Shown here: positions 25,375 through 34,055 of the stretch, piece after piece
Layout: every line of letters starts with the position of its first letter
Numbering within the stretch: the stretch's first letter is position 1
Assembly: GCF_038397775.1 (NCBI RefSeq)
Contig: NZ_CP151650.1
Coordinates: forward strand, 4,154,001-4,218,000
Direction of reading: 5' to 3'
Source of the DNA: Pseudomonas sp. RC10
GTDB lineage: Bacteria; Pseudomonadota; Gammaproteobacteria; Pseudomonadales; Pseudomonadaceae
DNA: 64,000 bases
Translations under genes and position numbers: made by a program
Notes under the pieces: generated by a model
What the model saw: the letters and a program-made list of their open reading frames with translations, nothing else
Told to the model about the DNA's origin: nothing
Databases searched by the model: none

Positions 25375-26655
25375 CTAAGCCACCTTGTGCTTGGCACGCA
25401 CCCGAGCGATGTGTTCAACCAGGTACTCGGCATCCCGCGCGACGCCGGAGAACCGGCCCGATCCCCAGGTGTAGAGCCATGGCAATCCGAGGAAATACAG
25501 CCCCGGTTGCGCCGTCACGCCGCGCACATGGCCGGGATGACCACGACCGCTGAACACCGGCGCATCGACCCAGCTGAAATCCGGCGTAAAGCCGATGCAC
25601 CAGATGATGCTGGTGATGCCGTGCTCCAGCAGATTCAGCTCGCCGCGCTCCTGCTCCGGCGTCCACACCGGCTCGTAACGCTCACCCGCCGGGGCGTCGA
25701 TCTCTTGCTCGGCGATGTACTTGTCGATAGACGTGTTGATCCGGTTGTACACCGCATCGGCGCTGTTCAGGCTGTCCGTGAGGTTGTCGCTGAACTGCAT
25801 CACCTCGCCTTGCAAGCCGTCGAGGCGACCGAACAGCTCCATGCCTTCCAGGGCAAATTTGCGCAGGTCGATGTCCCGCCCGCCGTCGCGCCCGGTGACG
25901 TAATGGTTGGTGTTGTCGCGCACGCCTTCGCGCAGCGGATGGGTGTCGACGCCGATCTGGTAGTAGCCCATTGCCGCGAGCCAATCGACCACGTCCTTGC
26001 CCCGGTAAAACCGCGCGCAGCGAGGCGCATCACCCACCGCCAGATACACCTTGCGCCCGGCCAGGTGCAGGTCTTCGGCGATCTGCGCGCCGGACTGCCC
26101 GGAGCCGACCACCAGCACATTGCCTTCGGGCAGGGCCTGGGGGTTGCGGTATTGCTCGGAGTGAATCTGGGTGATGCTCGAAGGCAGGCGCTCGGCCAGG
26201 CGCGGGATGATCGGCGTGTGATAACCGCCCGAGGCGCAGATCACTTGATCGGCGGTGAAGTCGCCTTGAGATGTGTGCACGTCGAACCCGCCCGAAGCAC
26301 GAGGCGCCACGCGCTTGACCGTCACGCCTTCGTGCACCGGAGCGTTGACCGCTTTGACGAAACCCGCCAGGTAGGCGTTGATTTCGTCCTTTTTCATGAA
26401 GCCGTGGGGGTCCGTGCCGCCGTGCTCTTCGCTGTAGCGATACCCTGGCAGCGCGCATTGCCAGTTGGGCGTGACCAGACTGAACGCGTCCCAGCGCTGG
26501 TGGCGCCAGGTGTGGGTCAAGCTGTGCTTTTCCAGCACCAGATGATCGACGCCCTGCTGTTGCAGGTAGTAGCTGGCCGACAGACCGGCCTGCCCGCCGC
26601 CGACGATGATCACACTGTGGTGCGGGGTTTTGATGGGGGTGATTGAGCTGGGCAT
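25375..26655 (-). CDS. nitH: Nit1C flavin-dependent oxidoreductase (MSMEG_0569 family)
   Basis: A 426-residue FAD/NADPH monooxygenase-like enzyme. The FAD motif is VIIVGGGQAGLSASYYLQQQG (Gly19, Gly21, Gly24). The second dinucleotide motif is VLVVGSGQSGAQIAEDLHLAGR, and GASGGYHTPIIPRLAERLP-type and IIWCIGFTPDFSWVD segments complete the family fold. It is the last gene of the nitB-nitH order known from cyanide-assimilating pseudomonads. A 187-base gap with a REP separates it from nitG. The substrate oxidised is unknown. Confidence 0.87.
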   Translation of the reverse strand: MPSSITPIKTPHHSVIIVGGGQAGLSASYYLQQQGVDHLVLEKHSLTHTWRHQRWDAFSLVTPNWQCALPGYRYSEEHGGTDPHGFMKKDEINAYLAGFVKAVNAPVHEGVTVKRVAPRASGGFDVHTSQGDFTADQVICASGGYHTPIIPRLAERLPSSITQIHSEQYRNPQALPEGNVLVVGSGQSGAQIAEDLHLAGRKVYLAVGDAPRCARFYRGKDVVDWLAAMGYYQIGVDTHPLREGVRDNTNHYVTGRDGGRDIDLRKFALEGMELFGRLDGLQGEVMQFSDNLTDSLNSADAVYNRINTSIDKYIAEQEIDAPAGERYEPVWTPEQERGELNLLEHGITSIIWCIGFTPDFSWVDAPVFSGRGHPGHVRGVTAQPGLYFLGLPWLYTWGSGRFSGVARDAEYLVEHIARVRAKHKVA

Positions 26656-26736
26656 GGTGGAGGTCTCCGGTGGTGCAAATCATAAAAGTCAGAATGTGTG
26701 GGCTACGGCCATCTGCCGGCAGAATTGCGTTTTTTC

Positions 26737-26826
26737 TGTGGGAGCGAATTCATTCGCGAAGGGCCAGTGCATTCGATAGAGAGGCGTCGCCTGGCAGATT
26801 TTTCGCGAATGAATTCGCTCCCACAG
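26737..26826. repeat. REP inverted pair between nitG and nitH
   Basis: CTGTGGGAGCGAATTCATTC on the left and GAATGAATTCGCTCCCACAG on the right, about 40 nt apart. It is one of three REPs of different families placed inside the nit operon. Confidence 0.85.
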
Positions 26827-26842
26827 AGGGGGCCGAGTTGAG

Positions 26843-27163
26843 TCAAAACGAACTCCAGCCCGCACCCGTCACCCGGCCACCGCCTTCGGTGCGCATGCTC
26901 AACACTTCGACCTCGCCTTCGGACTGCCCGAAGGCCTGCCCCTTGAGCATGCCGAGGGTGTCCATCGCCGAGCTGCAATAGAAGCCCTTGACCTGCTTCA
27001 CCCGCTCGGAGGCGTTGTTCAACCCGCCGTCGACTCGCTGGAGAAAATCCGCCAGCGGGTAGCTCGCGCCCTCCTGCAAATGTTCGTAGATCACGGTCGA
27101 GGGCGAGTAGCAGGCGGCCTCTTTGCCATTGGGCCAGCGGATGCGGAAGTTGACGGCGGGCAT
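26843..27163 (-). CDS. nitG: Nit1C small conserved protein (MSMEG_0570 family)
   Basis: A 106-residue cytosolic protein: MPAVNFRIRWPNGKEAACYS, then EHLQEGASYPLADFLQRVDGGLNNASERV and a C-terminal GFYCSSAMDTLG segment. It matches the small nitrogen-starvation-response protein found in these clusters; biochemical role unknown. The frame runs open to 27340, but ATG at 27163 follows the nitF stop by one base (TGACATG), so I use it. A conserved Cys (Cys in FYCSSA) and the acidic DFLQRVDGG stretch are notable. Confidence 0.85.
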   Translation of the reverse strand: MPAVNFRIRWPNGKEAACYSPSTVIYEHLQEGASYPLADFLQRVDGGLNNASERVKQVKGFYCSSAMDTLGMLKGQAFGQSEGEVEVLSMRTEGGGRVTGAGWSSF

Positions 27164-27164
27164 G

Positions 27165-28193
27165 TCAGTGCTCCTTGTGTGCGGACAGAGGTGAAAGGTC
27201 GAGGTGCGGGTAACTGAACCCGGTGAATGGCTGCTCCTTGAGGTTCCAGAAGGTGCGGCGTTGCAGGCCGTGCTGAACGGTGAGTTCGGCACTGTCGGTG
27301 ACCCGGCCGATGCGTTCGCAGCGCAAGCCTTCGAAGGCAAACGCCGCCTGAACGTTGGGCCAGTCGGCGTCGTCCAGGGTCATGAGAAATCCGTAGCTGG
27401 GGAAGACTTGCAGCCAGCGCAAGAGGTCGGCGTCGTCCGGACACGGCAGCCGTTGCAGGTCGATGTCGCCCCCGCAGCCAGTGGTTTCCAGCAGCATCAA
27501 CAGACTGCCCAGGACCCCGGCGTTGCTGATGTCCTTGGCGGCATGCAGCAGTTGCGCTTCGGCCAGACGCGGCAGCACTTCGAGCTTGCTGCGCAGGCGC
27601 TCGGCGGGCACGCCTTCGAAGGCTTTCCAGTAGGTGCTGTCGGCGTGCCAATAGCCTTCGAGGTCCACCGCCATGGCGATGACCTGCCCCGGTTTGACGT
27701 GCAGGGTCGAGAGCAAACGGCTGGCGATGCCGGTGATCGCCACGGCCAAGGCAGTGGGATTGTGCGCGGCGAGGCTGGTGTGCCCGCCCGCCAGCATCAG
27801 GCCGTAGGCGTCGCAGGCCGCACGAATACCCGCAAGGATCTCTTGCGCGGCGGCATCGTCGTGATGCCAGTAAGCGTTGACCACCGCCGTCGCACGACCG
27901 CCCATGGCGGTGATGTCGCTGACGTTGGCCATTACCGCTGACCAGCCCGCGAACCACGGCGCCGCTTTCACGAAACCCGGCAACATGCCTTCGATGGCCA
28001 GCAACTGGAAGTGATCGCCACAGGCAATGGCGGCGGTGTCGTCGCCGGGCAGTGCGTAGAGCTCGGCGCGGGTCAGCGGCTTGTCGCTGATGCCGATGAT
28101 TTTCGCCGGTTGCTGGATCGCCTGTTTGGACAGCATCGCCGGTGTCTTGCGCAGGGTGTCGAGCAGCGCGTTCAGATCGATGGATTCAGCCAT
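27165..28193 (-). CDS. nitF: Nit1C AIR-synthase-related ATP-binding protein (Sll0787 family)
   Basis: A 342-residue PurM/SelD/HypE-superfamily protein. Visible features: an N-terminal ATP-binding half with PGDDTAAIACGDHFQLLAIEGM, NVSDITAMGGRATAVVNAYWH (the conserved Asp and Gly-rich metal-binding stretch) and LAGGHTSLAAHNPTALAVAITG, then a C-terminal half with AKDISNAGVLGSLLMLLETTG. Members bind ATP and activate an oxygen, nitrogen or carbonyl group; the substrate here is unknown. It overlaps nitE by 8 bases. Confidence 0.87.
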   Translation of the reverse strand: MAESIDLNALLDTLRKTPAMLSKQAIQQPAKIIGISDKPLTRAELYALPGDDTAAIACGDHFQLLAIEGMLPGFVKAAPWFAGWSAVMANVSDITAMGGRATAVVNAYWHHDDAAAQEILAGIRAACDAYGLMLAGGHTSLAAHNPTALAVAITGIASRLLSTLHVKPGQVIAMAVDLEGYWHADSTYWKAFEGVPAERLRSKLEVLPRLAEAQLLHAAKDISNAGVLGSLLMLLETTGCGGDIDLQRLPCPDDADLLRWLQVFPSYGFLMTLDDADWPNVQAAFAFEGLRCERIGRVTDSAELTVQHGLQRRTFWNLKEQPFTGFSYPHLDLSPLSAHKEH

Positions 28194-28746
28194 GACGAGC
28201 CCCCTTCAACGCTCGCAACGACACCTGACGCGGCATCAATGGATAGCAGGCCAGATCAGCCTGCATCAGGCAGTGAGGCTGGCCCAGCAATTCGAGGTGT
28301 TCGAGGGTCTGCCACTGCAAGCCATGGAAATACGCTTCGTTGGGCGCCTGAACCGTGGCACGAAACGTCTCGCAACCCAGGTCCTTGGCCCGTGAGACCG
28401 CCTCGTTGACCAGCGCCTTGCCGATCATGCTGTGGCGACGATAGGCCTGCGCGACACACAAGCGCCCACCAAACCAGAGACCGGGCTCCGGTTGATAGAT
28501 GCGCACGGCACCGACGACCTGATCCGCCATGCCGCAACTCCCGGCCAGCGCGACAATGGCGATGGCCTGGAAGTCGTGGCTGTCCTTGTCCTGGGGCAGC
28601 AGCTGTTGTTCATCGGAAAACACCGAGCGACGCAGCGCGAAGTACGCCTGTTTCTCCCAGGGTTCCGAAGCGGGTTTGACCACCAGCTCACCGGCGCGAA
28701 ACGGTTCGAAGGTGCTGTCGACGAGGGCAAAGGCCAGGTTCTGCAT
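28186..28746 (-). CDS. nitE: Nit1C GNAT acetyltransferase (MSMEG_0567/Sll0786 family)
   Basis: A 186-residue GNAT-fold protein with the nitrogen-starvation subfamily pattern YFALRRSVFSDEQQLLPQDKD, VVGAVRIYQPEPGLWFGGRLCV and a CoA loop AYRRHSMIGKALVNEAV. The frame extends to 28872, but those first 42 codons only translate a REP. ATG at 28746 has CGGGAGACG just upstream and gives the conserved N-terminus. Acceptor substrate unknown. A REP separates it from nitD, while its stop overlaps nitF. Confidence 0.86.
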   Translation of the reverse strand: MQNLAFALVDSTFEPFRAGELVVKPASEPWEKQAYFALRRSVFSDEQQLLPQDKDSHDFQAIAIVALAGSCGMADQVVGAVRIYQPEPGLWFGGRLCVAQAYRRHSMIGKALVNEAVSRAKDLGCETFRATVQAPNEAYFHGLQWQTLEHLELLGQPHCLMQADLACYPLMPRQVSLRALKGARHG

Positions 28747-28775
28747 GATCCGTCTCCCGTGAAATGTGTAGAACC

Positions 28776-28864
28776 TGTAGGCGCTTGCTTGCCCGCGATG
28801 ACGGTGTGTCAGACAACGACGAAGTGTCAGATCCGACGCCTTCGCGGGCAAGCGCGCTCCTACA
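28776..28864. repeat. REP inverted pair between nitD and nitE
   Basis: TGTAGGCGCTTGCTTGCCCG and the inverse arm ending GCGCGCTCCTACA, about 30 nt apart. The left arm differs at one or two bases from other members of this family (19598, 21998). Confidence 0.82.
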
Positions 28865-28884
28865 AAAAGCAATGGCTCGCGCCG

Positions 28885-29967
28885 TTATTCATGGTTCTTC
28901 AACGCCGAACACGCGCCGCACTTCGCGCAGCCCGCGTTGATGTTTTCCGAGTGCAGGCCGTGGCGACGCAGGCTGGCGCCAATCTGCGGGTAGAGCCGGG
29001 CCATCATGGCGCTGTCGGGTTTGGGATGATGAGCCAGCGGCGTGCCGTCGATGGGCACGAACGGCACGACGAAGGGGTACACGCCCATCGCACTCAAACG
29101 CTCGCTCATGTCGGTGATCGCCCGTTCGCTGTCGCCCAGCCCGGCGAGGATGTACGTGCTGACCTGACCGCGCCCGAACACCTTCACCGCCGCTTCGAAG
29201 GCTTCGAAATAACGGCTCAACGGCACTTCGGCTTTGCCCGGCATGATCCGCTGACGCACCTCGTCCGTGACCGCTTCCAGGTGCATGCCGAGCGAGACCA
29301 CGCCGCTGTCGGCCAGTCGTTCAAACCAGACGTCGTCGTCCGGCGGCTCGCATTGGGCCTGGATCGGCAAGTCCACGGCGGCGGTGACGGCAGCGGCGGA
29401 CTCACACAGAATTGCCGCGCCACGGTCCGGCGTCTGGGGCGTGCCGGTGGTCATTACCATGTGCTTCACGCCGTCCAGCTCGACGGCGGCTTTCGCCACT
29501 TCCGCCAACTGTTGCGGACGTTTGCGGGCGATGGTCTTGCCCGCCGCCAGCGACTGGCCAATAGCGCAGAACTGGCAGGACGTGCTGCGATCATTGAAAC
29601 GAATGCAGTGCTGCAACACCGTGGTGGCCAATACGTCAGCACTGTGCAGCGTGGCGATCTTCCAGTAGGGGATGCCGTCGGCGGTGCTGCGGCTGTAGAA
29701 ATTTGGCACGCCGGGCATCTTCACCTGACCGACCTGCAAGCCTTCACGAAAGATCAGCGCCAGGCTGCCGTCTTCACTGGGCTGCGCTTGGTACGGCGAG
29801 GTCTGTGAAGCCTGGTTGAGGATCGGCACCATCATGGTCCGTCCGCCCACGGTCAGCGCCTTATGGTCCGAAGGCCCCGCACCGCCCTTGCGTGACAGGC
29901 CATTTTGCGCGGCGGGCCAGCGCACGCCGTGGCATTGCAGTTCGGCGAGCAGTTCATTGGTCTGCAT
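28885..29967 (-). CDS. nitD: Nit1C radical SAM protein (MSMEG_0568 family)
   Basis: A 360-residue radical S-adenosylmethionine protein of the Nit1C family. The cluster-binding cysteines read as Cys121, Cys131 and Cys134 ([17 protein letters not shown]), that is C-x9-C-x2-C rather than the common C-x3-C-x2-C. A second cysteine group, Cys347, Cys350 and Cys353 (CAKCGAC), near the C-terminus could hold another Fe-S cluster. The TIM-barrel part shows [13 protein letters not shown] and [15 protein letters not shown]. The reaction is unknown. It overlaps nitC by 14 bases. Confidence 0.87.
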   Translation of the reverse strand: MQTNELLAELQCHGVRWPAAQNGLSRKGGAGPSDHKALTVGGRTMMVPILNQASQTSPYQAQPSEDGSLALIFREGLQVGQVKMPGVPNFYSRSTADGIPYWKIATLHSADVLATTVLQHCIRFNDRSTSCQFCAIGQSLAAGKTIARKRPQQLAEVAKAAVELDGVKHMVMTTGTPQTPDRGAAILCESAAAVTAAVDLPIQAQCEPPDDDVWFERLADSGVVSLGMHLEAVTDEVRQRIMPGKAEVPLSRYFEAFEAAVKVFGRGQVSTYILAGLGDSERAITDMSERLSAMGVYPFVVPFVPIDGTPLAHHPKPDSAMMARLYPQIGASLRRHGLHSENINAGCAKCGACSALKNHE

Positions 29968-30931
29968 GGCTCAGCTCCTCGCGAACAGGGGTCATCGGGT
30001 GCGGGCTGCGTTCGTGCAGCTGGGCGGTGGGCGTGCGGTCGATCAGCAGGCTCAGCAGTTCCGGACGGCTGTAGTGGCCGACGGAATCCATCATGCGTTT
30101 GCGTTTGTCGATGAGCTTCAGGTCGAGGTCGGCGATCACCCGGCCTTCGCCGGTGCGCAGCGGTTCGCCGAGCAACTTGCCTTCCGGCGTGACGATGGCG
30201 CTGAAGCAACCTCCGGAAATCGGCCCCAGCGCACAACCGGTGTCCTGCATGATCTGCCCCTGTTGATCGGCGTCGAGCCAAGCCGTGGCGTTGACCACGA
30301 AGCAGCCGGATTCCAGGGCGTGATGGCGGATGGTGACTTCGATCTGCTCGGCAAAAATATCGCCCACCAGCGAGCCGGGAAACATCGCCACGTGAATCTG
30401 TTCGCCATCGGCCATCAGCGCGTAACGGGCCAGCGGGTTGTAATGTTCCCAGCAGGCCAGCGAGCCGATGCGGCCCACGGCGCTGTCCACGGCACGCAGG
30501 CCCGAACCGTCGCCCTGCCCCCAGACCATGCGTTCGTGGTAGGTCGGGGTGATCTTGCGGCGGTGTTGAATCAGCGTGCCGTCGGCGTCGAACAGCAATT
30601 GCGCGTTATAGATCGTGCCGCCGTCGCGCTCGTTGACGCCGATGGAGGCGACGATGCCCGCTTCACGGCAGGCCTCGCCGATTTGCCGAGTGACGTCGGA
30701 GGGCACGGTGACCGACTCTTCGAGCAGTCGCAGGTGCTCCTTGCCCATGGCGAACGGCGGTTGGACGAAGGAGAAATAGGGGTAATACGGCACCACGGTT
30801 TCCGGAAAAACCGCGAACTGCACCCCCTCGCGACCCAATTCAAGCAAGGTGCGGCACAGCTTGGCGACGGTGGCTTCGCGGGAGTACAGCACGGGGCTGA
30901 ACTGAACGGCGGCGGCGCGGATGGTGGTCAT
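29954..30931 (-). CDS. nitC: Nit1C nitrilase (Nit6803 family)
   Basis: A 325-residue nitrilase with the Glu-Lys-Cys triad: Glu44 in [14 protein letters not shown], Lys126 in [20 protein letters not shown], and Cys160 in [16 protein letters not shown]. This is the NitC type needed by Pseudomonas fluorescens NCIMB 11764 to use cyanide as nitrogen source, where it is cyanide-induced (established for that strain). It overlaps nitD and is separated from nitB by a 188-base gap with a REP. Confidence 0.93.
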   Translation of the reverse strand: MTTIRAAAVQFSPVLYSREATVAKLCRTLLELGREGVQFAVFPETVVPYYPYFSFVQPPFAMGKEHLRLLEESVTVPSDVTRQIGEACREAGIVASIGVNERDGGTIYNAQLLFDADGTLIQHRRKITPTYHERMVWGQGDGSGLRAVDSAVGRIGSLACWEHYNPLARYALMADGEQIHVAMFPGSLVGDIFAEQIEVTIRHHALESGCFVVNATAWLDADQQGQIMQDTGCALGPISGGCFSAIVTPEGKLLGEPLRTGEGRVIADLDLKLIDKRKRMMDSVGHYSRPELLSLLIDRTPTAQLHERSPHPMTPVREELSHADQ

Positions 30932-31002
30932 GTCGGGGTGTCCTGGTCGTGCGTTGATCGTTAGCGGCAGGCATTCATTGATGCAGCGCCAGCCGCGACC
31001 TC

Positions 31003-31090
31003 TGTAGGAGCCGGCTAGCTGGCGAATGCGGAGTGTCAGGCGATGTTTTTTAGCTGACCCACCGCTTTCGCCAGCAAGCCGGCTCCTACA
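31003..31090. repeat. REP inverted pair between nitB and nitC
   Basis: TGTAGGAGCCGGCTAGCTGG on the left and its inverse ending GCCGGCTCCTACA on the right. Same family as the REP at 332. The left arm has one change (CTAGCTGG for CTTGCTGG). Confidence 0.83.
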
Positions 31091-31119
31091 AGGGATATGC
31101 GCTATTCAGCGCTGTCGTC

Positions 31120-31602
31120 TCAGGCCGTCCAGGTATCGATAATCATCGCGCCCTCACGGCGCATCAGCAGGCGCAGGTCCATCACGTCCAGCGGGTTGAT
31201 CGGGCGGATGCCTTCGATCAGCGCCTTTTCGGTCTGGCCGTACAACGCCTGCAGGGCAAAGCGGCAGGCGTAGACTTCGCCGCCCTCGACCATGAACGCC
31301 TTGATCTGGTTATTCACCGCCAAGTGCCCCGGAAACGCTTCGGCGCCCAACGTCGGGAAGCCGCGCTGCACACCCAGTTGCACGCCCGGTCCGTACAGCA
31401 GGACTTTGGTTTCGAAGCCTTTACGCAACAGGCGCTTGGCTTGAAGCATGTTGACCAGGCCGATCGACCCTTCGAACGCGATGGTGTGGAAGGTCAGCAG
31501 AGCTTTTTCGCCCGGCTCGGCTTTGACGTCCTCGAAGACCTTCTCTTCGTAATTGACCAGGAAGTCGCCGTCTTGATAGTGATTGATGTCTACGCTTGGC
31601 AT
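31120..31602 (-). CDS. nitB: Nit1C conserved protein NitB (MSMEG_0572/Sll0783 family)
   Basis: A 160-residue DsrE-like conserved protein, first gene of the nit operon. It begins [20 protein letters not shown] and carries [41 protein letters not shown] and a C-terminal [20 protein letters not shown]. In Pf11764 the NitB product rises on cyanide exposure (established); its activity is unknown. The frame is open to 31764, but ATG at 31602 has GGAGCGAC at the right distance. It is transcribed from the sigma-54-type promoter at 31668. Confidence 0.88.
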   Translation of the reverse strand: MPSVDINHYQDGDFLVNYEEKVFEDVKAEPGEKALLTFHTIAFEGSIGLVNMLQAKRLLRKGFETKVLLYGPGVQLGVQRGFPTLGAEAFPGHLAVNNQIKAFMVEGGEVYACRFALQALYGQTEKALIEGIRPINPLDVMDLRLLMRREGAMIIDTWTA

Positions 31603-31667
31603 GTCGTCGCTCCGTTCGTTCGGGTGTTGTCGGTGTCCGGATCGTTCACCGGGTGACAACCTGATAG

Positions 31668-31683
31668 AGCGAAGGCCGTGCCA
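31668..31683 (-). promoter_or_regulatory. sigma-54 (-24/-12) promoter of the nit operon
   Basis: On the minus strand the sequence reads TGGCACGGCCTTCGCT. This fits the consensus TGGCACG-N4-TTGCW with one mismatch and correct spacing between the GG and GC elements. It lies 66 bases upstream of the nitB start and faces it. The divergent gene codes for a sigma-54 activator, which supports the call. Confidence 0.82.
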
Positions 31684-31710
31684 AAAAAATCGAGGGTCTC
31701 GTGAAAGGCG

Positions 31711-31723
31711 TAACCGGTTGATT
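31711..31723 (-). promoter_or_regulatory. IHF binding site candidate
   Basis: On the minus strand AATCAACCGGTTA matches the IHF consensus WATCAANNNNTTR at every defined base. It lies between the sigma-54 promoter (31668-31683) and the inverted repeats at 31801, the place where DNA bending is usually needed for activator looping. Confidence 0.7.
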
Positions 31724-31800
31724 TCAAGGAAGATCCCTATCTGATCCGTCTTTTTACCCACCATCTGATGCTTTCAAGGCATTACGCATTCCCGTAGAAG

Positions 31801-31837
31801 TACGAATCTTCGTAGTGGAAAACCACGAGATTTCGTA
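31801..31837. promoter_or_regulatory. two tandem inverted repeats, likely activator (UAS) sites
   Basis: Site 1 is TACGAA-TC-TTCGTA at 31801-31814. Site 2 is CACGAG-AT-TTCGTA at 31824-31837. The two share half-site and spacing and are 23 bases apart, about two helical turns. They lie 118-170 bases upstream of the sigma-54 promoter, the normal enhancer distance. Site 2 touches the start region of the activator gene itself, so autoregulation is possible. Confidence 0.68.
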
Positions 31838-31839
31838 TC

Positions 31840-33744
31840 ATGAACGAACCCGATTCGTTGATTGGCTGGGCCGACCTGGCCTATTCCTCGCGGCACATGG
31901 TGTTCGAGCACTGCGCCGAAGCCATCGCCCTCCTCGACCCGTTCGCCGATCACTTCGGCGACCTCAACATCGCCGCCTGCAAGCTGCTCGGTTACCCGCG
32001 CCAGGAGTTGCTGGCCCTGCCCGTGAGCAAACTGTTCGGGCACCAGTTGGCGGACCTGATCGTGTTCACCCAGGCGGTGATGGACAAAGGCCGAGGCTGG
32101 ACCGACGACTTGAGTTGCAACATCAAGACTGGCGAACGCATCGAGCTGGAAATCTCCGCCACCACCTTGCAGATCAAGGGCAGCCCGCAGCTGATCCTGG
32201 TGCTGCGCGAGGCCAGTCAGCAGAAGTACCAGCAGGATCAGGCCCACACCGAGCGCACCATGCGCGGCGGGCTGATCGAGTGGCGCAACATCCTCAATCT
32301 GTTTCAGGAGTCCGAGCGGGACAATCAGCTGTTGCTCAGTTCGGTGGGCGACGGCATCTACGCCATCGACAGCGAAGGCCTGGCCACCTTCGTCAACCCG
32401 GCGGGCGCGCGGATGCTCGGCTGGGACGCCAAGGACATGCTCGGCAAGAACATTCACCGCATTCATCACCACAGCCACGAAGACGGCAGCCACTACCCGG
32501 TCGAGGATTGCCCGATCTACAAGGCCGTGCACGACGGCGTGGTACACGAAGGTCGGCAGGAGGTGTTCTGGCGTCGTGACGGCAGCTTTTTTCCGGTGGA
32601 ATTCACCAGCACGCCGGTGATCTCGGATGGGCGTATTGCGGGGGCCGTGGTGGTGTTTCGCGACATCACCGAACGGCGCAGCACCGAGACTCAGCTGCAA
32701 ACGGCGCTCGACGAACTGAAGGTGCTGAAGCAGCGGCTCGAAGACCAGAACGCTTATTTACAGGAAGAGATTCACATCGAGCACAACTTTCGCGAGATCG
32801 TCGGTCAGAGCGCGCCGATCCTGAAAATCATCAAGCAGATCGACGTGGTCGCCCCCACCGACGCCAGCGTGTTGATCAACGGCGAATCCGGCACCGGCAA
32901 GGAGTTGATTGCCCGCGCCATTCACCAGGCCAGCCGCCGCAGCGCGCACCCGCTGATTCGGGTCAACTGCGCGGCGATTCCCACGGAGCTGTTTGAGAGT
33001 GAGTTTTTCGGCCATATTCGCGGGGCATTTACCGGAGCGGTGAGAGACCGGGTCGGACGCTTCGAACTGGCCGACGGCGGCACGCTGTTTCTTGACGAAA
33101 TCGGCGAGATTCCACTGGAGCTGCAAAGCAAATTGCTGCGCGTGTTGCAGGAGGGGCAATTCGAACGAGTGGGCGAAGAACGCACCCGCAAAGTCGATGT
33201 GCGGATCATCGCGGCGACCAATCGCGACCTGAGGCAGGAAGTCGGGGCCAAGCATTTTCGCGAGGATTTGTACTTCCGTCTTAACGTCTTCCCGATCCAG
33301 TCCCCCGCCCTGCGCGACCGTCCGATGGACATTGCGCCGCTCGCCGCGCACTTTCTCAAACAAGTCGGCAAACGCCTGAACATGCCCGGTCGGCGGCTGC
33401 GCAACAGCGACATCGAACGGCTGCAAAACTACTCCTGGCCGGGCAACATTCGCGAATTGCAGAACGTGATCGAACGGGCACTGATCACCTCGACGGGCGC
33501 GGATTTGAATATGGATTTGCCTGATGAACCGAAAGCCGCAAGCCGTACAGTGGCTGACACGTCGCCTCTGCCGACCTTCCTCACCGAAGATCAGATGCGC
33601 GACCTCGAACGCAACAACATGCACGCCGCCCTGAAAGCCGCGAATGGAAAACTGTTCGGCAAAGGCGGTGCGGCGGAATTGCTGGGGGTGAAACCGACGA
33701 CGCTGGCATCGCGGTTGAAGCGGTTGGATATTGAGGTGGACTAA
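31840..33744 (+). CDS. sigma-54-dependent activator with two PAS domains (regulator of the nit cluster)
   Basis: 634 residues. Domains: PAS 1 at about 20-125, PAS 2 at about 160-280, a short coiled coil near 280-315, the AAA+ domain from about 318 with Walker A GESGTGKE (348-355), GAFTGA loop (395-400) and Walker B GGTLFLDE (413-420), and a Fis-type helix-turn-helix at the C-terminus ([21 protein letters not shown]). There is no receiver domain, so sensing is likely by PAS. It is divergent from nitB and by position would be NitA. A cyanide or nitrogen signal is an inference. Confidence 0.9.
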   Translation: MNEPDSLIGWADLAYSSRHMVFEHCAEAIALLDPFADHFGDLNIAACKLLGYPRQELLALPVSKLFGHQLADLIVFTQAVMDKGRGWTDDLSCNIKTGERIELEISATTLQIKGSPQLILVLREASQQKYQQDQAHTERTMRGGLIEWRNILNLFQESERDNQLLLSSVGDGIYAIDSEGLATFVNPAGARMLGWDAKDMLGKNIHRIHHHSHEDGSHYPVEDCPIYKAVHDGVVHEGRQEVFWRRDGSFFPVEFTSTPVISDGRIAGAVVVFRDITERRSTETQLQTALDELKVLKQRLEDQNAYLQEEIHIEHNFREIVGQSAPILKIIKQIDVVAPTDASVLINGESGTGKELIARAIHQASRRSAHPLIRVNCAAIPTELFESEFFGHIRGAFTGAVRDRVGRFELADGGTLFLDEIGEIPLELQSKLLRVLQEGQFERVGEERTRKVDVRIIAATNRDLRQEVGAKHFREDLYFRLNVFPIQSPALRDRPMDIAPLAAHFLKQVGKRLNMPGRRLRNSDIERLQNYSWPGNIRELQNVIERALITSTGADLNMDLPDEPKAASRTVADTSPLPTFLTEDQMRDLERNNMHAALKAANGKLFGKGGAAELLGVKPTTLASRLKRLDIEVD

Positions 33745-33761
33745 GAGGTCCACCTCATCGC

Positions 33762-34055
33762 TCAATGCTTTAAAGCGGCCAACACGTGAACGGGATCATT
33801 GTGGATCGCACGCAATAATGCCTTCGCGGGCCCTTCAGGCTCTCGGCGACCCTGTTCCCAATTACGCAACGTGCCGACCGCGACATCGATCGTGCGTGCA
33901 AAACTCGCTTGCGAAAGACCGGTCGCCTGTCGGATTTCCTTGATTTTAAGCGCATCAACATGAAATTCGCGGGACGGCTGGCGCTCCCCCCGAACGATCT
34001 CACCCATCTCTGTCATGCTCTCGACAAGACGGTTGAAGAGTTCTTTTTCCATCAT
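33762..34055 (-). CDS. helix-turn-helix antitoxin (NadS/HigA-like)
   Basis: A 97-residue XRE-family protein. The DNA-binding part is IKEIRQATGLSQASFARTIDVAVGTLRNWEQGRREPEGPAKALLRAI. It is typical of antitoxins paired with RelE/HigB-type toxins. The ATG at 34055 overlaps the toxin stop as ATGA; a GTG six bases upstream is in frame but less likely. It should neutralise the toxin encoded just upstream and autorepress the pair. Confidence 0.86.
   Translation of the reverse strand: MMEKELFNRLVESMTEMGEIVRGERQPSREFHVDALKIKEIRQATGLSQASFARTIDVAVGTLRNWEQGRREPEGPAKALLRAIHNDPVHVLAALKH

Noticed and set aside
28747..28872. N-terminal 42-residue extension of NitE
   Set aside because: It only translates a REP hairpin. 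A ribosome site and the conserved N-terminus begin at 28746.
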